From NCBI GenBank assembly GCA_023460975.1, contig JAEWOG010000051.1, positions 1 to 64,000 on the forward strand: a stretch of DNA of 64,000 nt, written 5' to 3'. The translations under genes were made by a program, and so were the position numbers. Below are positions 47,701 through 55,250 of this stretch, piece after piece. This DNA is from Actinomycetes bacterium (GTDB lineage Bacteria; Actinomycetota; Actinomycetes; Propionibacteriales; Nocardioidaceae). Positions within the stretch are counted from its first letter, which is position 1. Each line of letters starts with the position of its first letter. The notes under the pieces were generated by a model. That model worked only from the letters and a program-made list of their open reading frames with translations. It did no database searches and was not told the DNA's origin.

Positions 47701-47730
47701 CCGCCGTCCCAGCGCCTGCTGGGGCGGCGG
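47701..47730 (+). terminator. Hairpin terminator after the RTX gene
   Basis: CCGCC-GT-CCCAGC and GCTGGG-GC-GGCGG fold around GCCT, 14 bases after the stop. Confidence 0.6.
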
Positions 47731-47773
47731 TTGGCACCCGGGGGACGTACGCGTCGTGTGGGAGGGTGACACC

Positions 47774-48103
47774 GTGCGCCGACCTCCCCTGGACCCCGAC
47801 GAGATCCCCGACGACACCACTGCCGGCGAACTGGCGGGCTGGGTCGCGGAGGACATCGCGCGCACGGTGGCTCGGTGGGTCGCGACGCTGGTCGCCGTGG
47901 TGACTCTCGCGACCGGCCTCCTCTCGGAGTCCGCGGACCCGGTCATCAAGGGGATCTGCGTGGCCGTCGGCGCGACCGGCGTGCTCGCGATCCTGGGCGG
48001 CCAGCTCTTCCGGTGGTCCCGCGAGCCGCAATGGTGGGCGATCGCCATCACCACCGTTGCGGGCGTCCTCCTCCTCGCTGCCGTGTGGGCCGGTTCACGC
48101 TGA
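47774..48103 (+). CDS. Small two-TM membrane protein preceding cassette B
   Basis: This 109-residue protein has two or three hydrophobic segments (TVARWVATLVAVVTLATGL, IKGICVAVGATGVLAILGGQLF, WWAIAITTVAGVLLLAAVW). The N-terminal 30 residues are acidic (PPLDPDEIPDDTTAGELAGWVAED). GTG 47774 follows GGGAGG. It lies 58 bases before the ESX-like cassette B and may be functionally linked. I do not recognise the family. Confidence 0.6.
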   Translation: MRRPPLDPDEIPDDTTAGELAGWVAEDIARTVARWVATLVAVVTLATGLLSESADPVIKGICVAVGATGVLAILGGQLFRWSREPQWWAIAITTVAGVLLLAAVWAGSR

Positions 48104-48161
48104 GTGTTTTCCGCCGGTCGCGGCGGGGTAGATCCCCTGAACATCGACACCAGGGGGACAC

Positions 48162-49163
48162 ATGGGACGAGCGCCCGACACCACGCAGGACTTCGGCGAC
48201 CTGAGGGTCGACGTACCGGAGCTTCGCGGATACTCCGACGCACTCGACGACTGCTCACGCAACCTCGGGTCCATCGAGGCGAGGGCGTCGGCCTCGTGCA
48301 ACGACGCTGACTTCGGCAAGATCGTCGAGGACCTCACCGGGGACTACGCGACCTTGCTCCCCCAGCTCAAGGACCTCCTCGCCGAGAACGAGTCCTTGAT
48401 GCGTGACTACGCCCTCGCCGTGGACAAGACCGCAGCCGAGTACGTCGCCACCGACGACGGCGTCTCCTCACGGTTCAAGGGGGACGGCATCAGCGCCGGA
48501 CAGGGCACCGCCAACTACGCGGTCAGCTCGCTCGTGTGCCTCAGCCCCACACCCAGCGAGGGTGAGTTGCCCGAGGTCTCGTTCGGCTTCCTCTTCGACA
48601 ACCTGTGCTGGGCGATCGAGAAGATCAGCGGCTTCGACGTACGTGCCCGGGTGACGGACTGGATCGCCGGCGACGTGGTCGGGCTCTCGACGCAAGCCAA
48701 CGCGTGGCAGATCGTCGGCGGGTCGCTCGAGATCGTCGACGGCGACGTCACGGAAGCGACCGCGCGCGTGAACAAGACGTGGGACGGCAACGCCTCCGGC
48801 ACGCACGCGATCTCGATGTACCTGTGGAGTTCTGCGCTCAAGGAGCAGGCGTCGGGCTTCAGGGAGCTCGGCACGGCCCTCGACGAGCTGGCCAAGGAGG
48901 CCGTCCACGTGGCACAACTCGTGGTCGACTGCATCCGGCTGGCGGTGGACCTGATCGCGAGCGCGTGGTCGCTGCAGTACATCCCGGTCTACGGTCAGGC
49001 GAAGTTCATCCAGAAGGCGTGGCACGCGTACAAGCGCGTCACCAAGGCGCTCGCGTACCTCAAGATGATCCTGTCTGCGGTCCGGGCGACGAAGAGCCTC
49101 CTCGTCGTCATGATCGACTCGTTCACGCCCACCATGCTGCCCGGAAAGCCGCTCAATGTCTGA
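48162..49163 (+). CDS. Double-WXG ESX-like large protein (copy B)
   Basis: This 333-residue protein is paralogous to 9444-10691. It has an EspC-like N-terminal helical pair (YSDALDDCSRNLGSIEARASASCNDADFGKIVEDL). The conserved block is LPEVSFGFLFDNLCWAIEKISGFDVRARVTDWIAGDVVGLSTQ, and a second hairpin has TWDGNAS at the turn. Hydrophobic C-helices follow (YIPVYGQAKFIQKAWHAYKRVTKALAYLKMILSAV). It lacks the Pro/Ser/Thr tail of copy A. There is no signal peptide. The downstream small gene overlaps by 8 bases. Its likely use of type VII secretion is inferred from the fold. Confidence 0.62.
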   Translation: MGRAPDTTQDFGDLRVDVPELRGYSDALDDCSRNLGSIEARASASCNDADFGKIVEDLTGDYATLLPQLKDLLAENESLMRDYALAVDKTAAEYVATDDGVSSRFKGDGISAGQGTANYAVSSLVCLSPTPSEGELPEVSFGFLFDNLCWAIEKISGFDVRARVTDWIAGDVVGLSTQANAWQIVGGSLEIVDGDVTEATARVNKTWDGNASGTHAISMYLWSSALKEQASGFRELGTALDELAKEAVHVAQLVVDCIRLAVDLIASAWSLQYIPVYGQAKFIQKAWHAYKRVTKALAYLKMILSAVRATKSLLVVMIDSFTPTMLPGKPLNV

Positions 49164-49512
49164 TCGGGTCGCCGCCGCTGCGGCCGAGCTCCGCTCCGCC
49201 TTCGCCGAGCTGCGCCAGGAGGTGGCCCTGGCTCGCGCCGAGGTCGATGCGGCCGCGCGCGAGCCACTGCTGACCAAGGAGGAGCGCGAGCAGGTCCAGG
49301 AGGTCGCCCGTGAGGGCGTCATGGGTCGCGAGATGCAGGAGTTCGCCCGCGAGGTCGACCGCGGAGAGGCCGACTGGGAGCAGTTCCTGCGCGGGCGCGA
49401 CGGGCGCCGCGAGCTCCTGGAGTCCTTCACCCGGCGCGCAGCCGAGGAGGCCGGCGACGAGCTGCTGCGACAGGCGGCCGAGGCCAGACCCGAGGACATC
49501 GACGGGGACTGA
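49156..49512 (+). CDS. Small acidic helical partner protein (copy B)
   Basis: This 118-residue protein, rich in Glu, Arg and Ala, is predicted to be all helical. Its REPLLTKEEREQVQEVAREGVMGREMQEFAREVDRGEADWEQFLRG stretch aligns with the core of 10688-11119, including PLL-x-x-EERE, G-x-EM-x-E and G-E-x-x-WE. It overlaps the upstream gene by 8 bases. The preserved gene order in both copies marks a two-gene module. Confidence 0.62.
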   Translation: MSDRVAAAAAELRSAFAELRQEVALARAEVDAAAREPLLTKEEREQVQEVAREGVMGREMQEFAREVDRGEADWEQFLRGRDGRRELLESFTRRAAEEAGDELLRQAAEARPEDIDGD

Positions 49513-49572
49513 TTCTCGGCGACGTGCGGCCCCGCTCAGGAATGTCAGTGGCGTGTGGCAGGTTAGGTCGAC

Positions 49573-49986
49573 ATGGCACACGTTGACCTCATGGCGGGTC
49601 CCCCGCCCACGCACCTGCCCGTCGACCCTGCCCAGGGTGAGCTCGATTCGGGCACAGCGCCGGCGGCCGTCGTACGGTCCCACCCGGCCTCGCCGGCGGC
49701 CTGGGCCGCGCTGGCTCAGCACGCCGTCGACCACGGCGCCGACGACGTGACGGTCTACGCCTACGCCCGCGTCGGCTACCACCGCTCCCTCGACATGCTG
49801 CGCCGCAACGGTTGGAAGGGCCATGGCCCCGTGCCGTGGGGGCACGAGCCCAACCGAGGCTTCCTGCGCGCCCTCGCACTCCTCACCCTGGCCGCACGGG
49901 CCATCGGCGAGAGCGACGAGGCGCAGCGATGCGCCGACTTCCTGCGCGACTCGAGCCCTGCCGCCGCTGACGAGCTGCTGGGGTGA
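49573..49986 (+). CDS. DUF3151 protein
   Basis: This 137-residue soluble protein is of the actinobacterial DUF3151 type. It has ALAQHAVDHGADDVTVYAYARVGYHRSLDMLRRNGWKGHGPVPWGHEPNRGFLRAL, with the conserved 'YAYaRvGYHRgLD-LRr.GW-G.G.VpW.HepN.GfLRal' pattern. Its function is unknown; from memory it often neighbours fba in actinobacteria, and here fba is 2 kb away with a transporter and pseudogene between. A TTAGGT hexamer lies 4 bases before the ATG. Confidence 0.85.
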   Translation: MAHVDLMAGPPPTHLPVDPAQGELDSGTAPAAVVRSHPASPAAWAALAQHAVDHGADDVTVYAYARVGYHRSLDMLRRNGWKGHGPVPWGHEPNRGFLRALALLTLAARAIGESDEAQRCADFLRDSSPAAADELLG

Positions 49987-51491
49987 GCGCCACGTCCCAA
50001 CCTGCGACCCGCGCGCCCGCGGACGAGACGCTCGACAACCCGTGGCCCGTCCTGTGGGCGCTGTGCCTCGGCTTCTTCATGATCCTCGTCGACATGACGA
50101 TCGTGACCGTGGCGACGCCGGCGATCATCGACGAGCTCGACGCTGGCGTCAACGAGGCGATCTGGGTCACCAGCGCGTACCTGCTCGCGTACGCGGTGCC
50201 GGTCCTCATCACCGGCCGCTTCGGCGACCGGTTCGGCCCCAAGAAGCTCTACCTGGCCGGACTGGCCGTCTTCACCCTCGCCTCGCTCTGGTGCGGGCTG
50301 GCCGACTCGGTCACGATGCTGATCGCGGCCCGGGCGGTGCAGGGGCTCGGCGCCGCACTGATGACGCCGCAGACCATGGCGGTCATCACGCGCATCTTCC
50401 CGGCCGCCCGGCGCGGCTCCGCGATGGCCATGTGGGGCGCGACCGCCGGCGTCGCCACCCTCGTCGGTCCCATCCTGGGTGGCTTCCTGGTCGACGCGCT
50501 GGGCTGGGAGTGGATCTTCTTCATCAACGTGCCCGTGGGCCTCTTCGCCATGGTGCTGGCCGTTCGCCTGATGCCACGCCTGGAGACCCGCCAGCACTCC
50601 TTCGACTGGCTCGGCGTCGTCCTCTCCGGTCTGGGCATGCTGCTGCTGGTCTTCGCGATCCAGGAGGGCCACCAGTACGACTGGGGCACCATCCGTGGCC
50701 CCGTCACCGTGTGGCGCCTGATCGTGGTCGGCCTGGCCCTGCTGGCAGCGTTCGTCTGGTGGCAGGCCCGCAACCGCCGCGAGCCGCTGATGCCGCTGAC
50801 GCTGTTTCGCGACCGCAACTTCTCGGTCTCCAACATCGGCGTGAGCGTGCTCGGGTTCACGTTCACCGCGATGGGCTTCCCGATCATGCTGTACGCCCAG
50901 GTCGTGCTCGGCTACACGCCCACCCAGGCTGGTCTGCTGCTGGCGCCGATGGCCATCCCGAGCCTGCTGCTCGCCCCTCTGATCGGCCGGCTGACCGACC
51001 GGATTCACCCGCGGACCCTCACGGTCATCGGGTTCGCCACCGCAGCCGTGTCGTTGGCGGCCATCGCACTGCTCCTCGATCCCGACACGCCGCTGTGGCA
51101 GCTGCTCGTGGCACTCGGCGGCCTCGGCGTGGGGTCGACGTTCCTGTGGGGACCGCTGGCCACGAGCGCCAACCGCAACCTGCCCATGGACCGAGCCGGC
51201 GCGGGCTCCGGGGTGTACAACGCCACCCGCCAGGTGGGGTCCGTGCTGGGGTCTGCCGTCATCGCCCTCCTCATCGACGCCCGGCTCACCGCCCAGGGGC
51301 TGCCCACGGCAGGCGGCGGAGCGGGCCTCCACGGCTCCGCCCCCCTGCCAGCGCCGGTCGCCGAGGCGTTCTCCACGGCGATGTCGCAGGCACTCCTCGT
51401 CGTCCCGATCGCGCTGGGCATCGGGTTCGTCGCGATGCTCTTCTTCGAGCGGCCGCGGCACTTCGACTCCCCCGCCCCGGCGGCTGGCTAG
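49983..51491 (+). CDS. DHA2-type (EmrB/QacA) MFS efflux transporter
   Basis: This 502-residue protein has about 14 hydrophobic segments and the DHA2 signatures LDMTIVTVATPAI-like 'LVDMTIVTVATPAI' in TM1, GRFGDRFGPKK between TM2 and TM3, and AVQGLGAALMTPQTMAVI. It also has the motif-C-like 'GPILGGFLVDALGWEWIFFINVPVG'. It exports drugs or hydrophobic compounds; the specificity cannot be read. GTG 49983 overlaps the DUF3151 stop (GTGA), so the two are co-translated. Confidence 0.88.
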   Translation: MSATSQPATRAPADETLDNPWPVLWALCLGFFMILVDMTIVTVATPAIIDELDAGVNEAIWVTSAYLLAYAVPVLITGRFGDRFGPKKLYLAGLAVFTLASLWCGLADSVTMLIAARAVQGLGAALMTPQTMAVITRIFPAARRGSAMAMWGATAGVATLVGPILGGFLVDALGWEWIFFINVPVGLFAMVLAVRLMPRLETRQHSFDWLGVVLSGLGMLLLVFAIQEGHQYDWGTIRGPVTVWRLIVVGLALLAAFVWWQARNRREPLMPLTLFRDRNFSVSNIGVSVLGFTFTAMGFPIMLYAQVVLGYTPTQAGLLLAPMAIPSLLLAPLIGRLTDRIHPRTLTVIGFATAAVSLAAIALLLDPDTPLWQLLVALGGLGVGSTFLWGPLATSANRNLPMDRAGAGSGVYNATRQVGSVLGSAVIALLIDARLTAQGLPTAGGGAGLHGSAPLPAPVAEAFSTAMSQALLVVPIALGIGFVAMLFFERPRHFDSPAPAAG

Positions 51492-51510
51492 GACACTCAG
51501 CGGTCGAGGG

Positions 51511-51877
51511 GCCGTGATCAACGTGACGAGTGCCTGGGTCGGCCGGGCGCCGGGTGCGGCCGGGTCCGGCACGGGTGCCAGCGGCCAAGCCGTGGTGAAG
51601 TCGACGCGTACGTCGTCCCCGTCGCCGAGGAGCTCGTACGTGAACAGTGCCTCGCGGGTCTCGACGACGACCGTGTCGCCGGAGCGCAGCTCGAGGAAGT
51701 CGCGGAACGGTTCCGAGCCTTGCCCGGCCTCAGCGACGGCCTCGGCGCCGGCGGGGGTGAGGTGCTCGCGGGCGTTCGCTCCTCCCACGACTCGATGAGC
51801 TCGCGCGTCAGGGCGTCCTGCTCGCGCTCGGCCACGACGTTGGTGCCGTACAACTGCCACCCGTGCCGCGTGTCCAC
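51511..51877 (-). pseudogene. Decayed class E sortase
   Basis: The minus strand reads GWQLYGTNVVAEREQDALTRELIESWEE, near-identical to GWELYGTNVVAGREQ of the intact sortase (42198-42890). In another frame it continues EPFRDFLELRSGDTVVVETREALFTYELLGDGDDVRVDFTTAWPLAPVPDP and ALVTLITA. The segment carrying the catalytic His and the RIPRFGEDW region is deleted, a frameshift separates the halves, and the copy stops where the catalytic Cys should be. It cannot be functional. Confidence 0.85.
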
Positions 51878-51891
51878 CGTCCATCAACGCA

Positions 51892-51924
51892 GAAGGCCCG
51901 GCTTCCCCAGGAAGCCGGGCCTTC
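51892..51924 (-). terminator. Hairpin terminator downstream of fba
   Basis: GAAGGCCCGGCTTC (51892-51905) pairs perfectly with 51911-51924 across 5 bases, 12 bases after the fba stop. Confidence 0.8.
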
Positions 51925-51936
51925 GTACGAGGTGGA

Positions 51937-52971
<1,035 letters not shown>

Positions 52972-53148
52972 GGATTCTCCTCAGGCATGGCGGGCTGCAC
53001 GGCCAGCCTAGTGCCCTCCGCGGCCACCGCCAGAACCGGTTCGGGGGAGCGACAACCGATCGGCATCGTGCTCCGTCCTCGGTGCAGCCACACAGGGACG
53101 GGGAGGTCGCCCGGGCTCTGTTCACCCTCATGTAAAGCGGGGTTATCC

Positions 53149-53182
53149 GTACTGCCACCCCGCCATGACGGGGTGGCAGTAC
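53149..53182. other. Perfect 14-bp hairpin in the fba upstream region
   Basis: GTACTGCCACCCCG (53149-53162) pairs perfectly with 53169-53182 across CCATGA. It lies 180 bases upstream of fba and 185 bases downstream of the beta-propeller gene, so it is not an obvious terminator for either. Confidence 0.6.
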
Positions 53183-53315
53183 GCGCCAGGGCGCGGCAGA
53201 TGGGCGCGAGCTCGTACGGCTCGAACGGTCTGGACCGGGTGGGGCCGCTCGGGGCTTGGCTCGGACTTCGAGGGGTTTCCTTGAACTTCGAGGGGTATGC
53301 ACGCCCCCAGAAGTT

Positions 53316-53345
53316 CAGGTTCCCCCGCAGATGCGGGGGAACCTG
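53316..53345 (-). terminator. Hairpin terminator after the beta-propeller gene
   Basis: CAGGTTCCCCCGCA (53316-53329) pairs perfectly with 53332-53345 across two bases, 21 bases beyond the stop at 53367. Confidence 0.65.
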
Positions 53346-53366
53346 AGGCCAGGGGTGGGCATGAGG

Positions 53367-54680
53367 TCAGCGGACGCGGACCTGCTTCGTACGGGCGGAA
53401 GCGGAAGGTGTCCCAGCGCGGGTCACGACGACCTTGACGCTGATCCGACGACCCCGGTCGGTTCTCCTGAGCTTGTACGACCGGGACGTGGCCCCCTTGA
53501 TCTTCTTCCCGTTGCGCAGCCACGTGTAGCGAATCTTGGTGGGCGTCGGGGTCCAGCGGCCCGGGTTGACGGTCAGTCGCTTGCCGACCTTCGCCTTGCC
53601 CTTGAGGGTGGGGCGAGATCCCATCGTGAACGTCGTCGCGTTGCCGTCGTCCCCACCACCACCGGCGCCTGGGCCAGGAGGCGGCGTGGTTCCGCTCAAC
53701 GGCGGCGGGTTGAGCGCGGCAGGCGACCAGAACGGGCTCGATCCAGCTCCCAGCAGCAAGGTCGTGGTCGCCTCGCAGACGGCCGCAGGGGTCACGACCC
53801 AGATCCCTTCCTTGGCGCCGATTGCGAATGCCGCACCGTCGGGTGACCAGGTCGGGTCGTGCAGCTTTTCGTCAGCCGCCGCGTCGCCGGGGCTGCCGCC
53901 GCACAGTGGCGTGGGATTCGGAAGGGAGTCGGCTGCAGCGGCACGGGGGTCACCCGCCACGGAGTACCAGACCATCTGGGTCGAGTCTCCGTACCCGCGG
54001 ATCGCCACGAGCTTGGTCCCGTCCCGCGAGAGCGAGGCGTCGCCGAGGTCGGTGCCCGACTCGTACACGTCATCGTCGTTGAACCACAACGCCGGCTCAC
54101 TCGCACCGAGGTCATGCAGTGTCACGTGGGATCCGTAGCCCCCATGAGTCATCAACCGGGAGTTCGAGACCCACGACGGGTGATGCTGGTACGACGTCGT
54201 GGTGGGCCCGGAGAAGCTCGCAGCCGGGGTCACCGCGATGGCTGAACGGACCATGCACGAGGCGCCGATCGGGCAGGTGTACCCGCTGAAGCCGTAGGCA
54301 ATGTGGGCGCCGTCGGGCGAGATCGCGACGTAGTTGACCGGGCCGTCCACCGGATGACTCACCGAGTTGGTCAACGGCGGCGGGTCAAAACGGTTGAGCA
54401 CCTCCCCGTTCTGGCGCATGCGCACGACTTCGGGGCCCAGCGCGGCCGCGATGGTCCCGTCGTCCGACATGCTCGGCGAGCGATAGGCCAGGGAGGCAGT
54501 GCCGTCCCTGGTGACCTGATGGAGCCCCGACCCGTCCCCGCGGACGAGCCACAGGTTGTGGTCGCGCTCGAAGACGATCGTCCCACCGGCCGCGGCCGCA
54601 GCCGGTGCCTGCGCGGCAACGACGCTCGCGCTGGCGGCGATGAGTGCGACGGCCATGGCCGTCCCGAGTGTGCGAAGCAT
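53367..54680 (-). CDS. Secreted TolB-like beta-propeller protein with C-terminal Ig-like domain
   Basis: This 437-residue exported protein starts at ATG 54680 (GGGGGA just upstream; upstream in-frame codons do not extend a signal peptide). The signal peptide ends near residue 30 (AQAPAAAAA|GG). A WD40/TolB-like propeller follows (FERDHNLWLVRGDGSGLHQVT, SMSDDGTIAAAL, ISPDGAHIAYGFS, SLSRDGTKLVAI, TWSPDGAAFAIG). Then come a Pro/Gly linker and a basic Ig-like domain (GKAKVGKRLTVNPGRWTPTPTKIRYTWLRNGKKIKGATSRSYKL). No catalytic motif is seen. A binding role in the envelope is likely. Confidence 0.8.
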   Translation of the reverse strand: MLRTLGTAMAVALIAASASVVAAQAPAAAAAGGTIVFERDHNLWLVRGDGSGLHQVTRDGTASLAYRSPSMSDDGTIAAALGPEVVRMRQNGEVLNRFDPPPLTNSVSHPVDGPVNYVAISPDGAHIAYGFSGYTCPIGASCMVRSAIAVTPAASFSGPTTTSYQHHPSWVSNSRLMTHGGYGSHVTLHDLGASEPALWFNDDDVYESGTDLGDASLSRDGTKLVAIRGYGDSTQMVWYSVAGDPRAAAADSLPNPTPLCGGSPGDAAADEKLHDPTWSPDGAAFAIGAKEGIWVVTPAAVCEATTTLLLGAGSSPFWSPAALNPPPLSGTTPPPGPGAGGGGDDGNATTFTMGSRPTLKGKAKVGKRLTVNPGRWTPTPTKIRYTWLRNGKKIKGATSRSYKLRRTDRGRRISVKVVVTRAGTPSASARTKQVRVR

Positions 54681-54761
54681 GGAGTCCCCCGTTTCCCTGA
54701 GTGGGTCACCCACCTTGCCCCGACACCCGCCCTCCCACATCCACTCCCGGGCGGAGTTCCC

Positions 54762-55250
54762 TCAGCCCGCGGGCTGATCTCCAGCGTGGCGATCCGAGGA
54801 CGTGGCCAGCCGGCGCCGGTACGCCACCACGGCGGCGTTGGTCGTACCCGCTTCGAGTGACCTGCGTGCAGCGGCCAGGCGTCGGTCCGCAGAGCGTCGG
54901 GACAGGTGCAGCGCGGCGGCGGCCTCACCCAGGGTGGCGCCCTCAGTGAGCATGAGCAGGAGTGCGTGTTGGTCGAGAGTGAGTAAGCCACGGGGGTCTG
55001 CCCCGACCCGGTGCTCGAGGCGGCCGAGGCGGCGCAGGTCATCGCAGAGCCGGTCGATCACCTCGCGCTTAGCGGTGGCGTGCACCAGCATGGCCACCCC
55101 GGACAGGGCCGCGAGTACCGCCTCCGCCGCAGCCTCGGCAGAGTCGACCTGCACCTCCACGACACCGGCGACACCTCGTGAACGCAACTCGCCGCGAGCG
55201 TCCTCCACCGCGTCGAGTCCCCCCTCCACGACGACCAACGGCTGGTTCAC
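54762..55250 (-). CDS. Small LuxR-like HTH protein coupled to a large LuxR ATPase
   Basis: This 162-residue protein has an N-terminal ~90-residue alpha/beta region with no receiver Asp signature (VNQPLVVVEGGLDAVEDARGELRSRG...). It is followed by a helix-turn-helix (LTLDQHALLLMLTEGATLGEAAAALHLSRRSADRRLAAARRSL). GTG 55250 overlaps the stop of the large regulator by four bases (GTGA). It may be an accessory DNA-binding subunit. Confidence 0.6.
   Translation of the reverse strand: MNQPLVVVEGGLDAVEDARGELRSRGVAGVVEVQVDSAEAAAEAVLAALSGVAMLVHATAKREVIDRLCDDLRRLGRLEHRVGADPRGLLTLDQHALLLMLTEGATLGEAAAALHLSRRSADRRLAAARRSLEAGTTNAAVVAYRRRLATSSDRHAGDQPAG

Larger units (their letters stand above)
52972..53366. 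other. Non-coding region between fba and the beta-propeller gene
   Basis: It holds the probable fba promoter (-10 TAGGCT at 53006-53011, minus strand), a stand-alone perfect hairpin (53149-53182) and a 20-base-period direct repeat of 'acttcgaggggt' (53265-53276 and 53285-53296). The 53316-53345 terminator hairpin is also here. I see no gene. Confidence 0.6.

Noticed and set aside
53316..53345. Palindrome resembling a type I-E CRISPR repeat (GTTCCCCCGC...GCGGGGGAAC)
   Set aside because: Single copy, no spacers and no cas genes; it lies 21 bases after a stop codon and fits a terminator.
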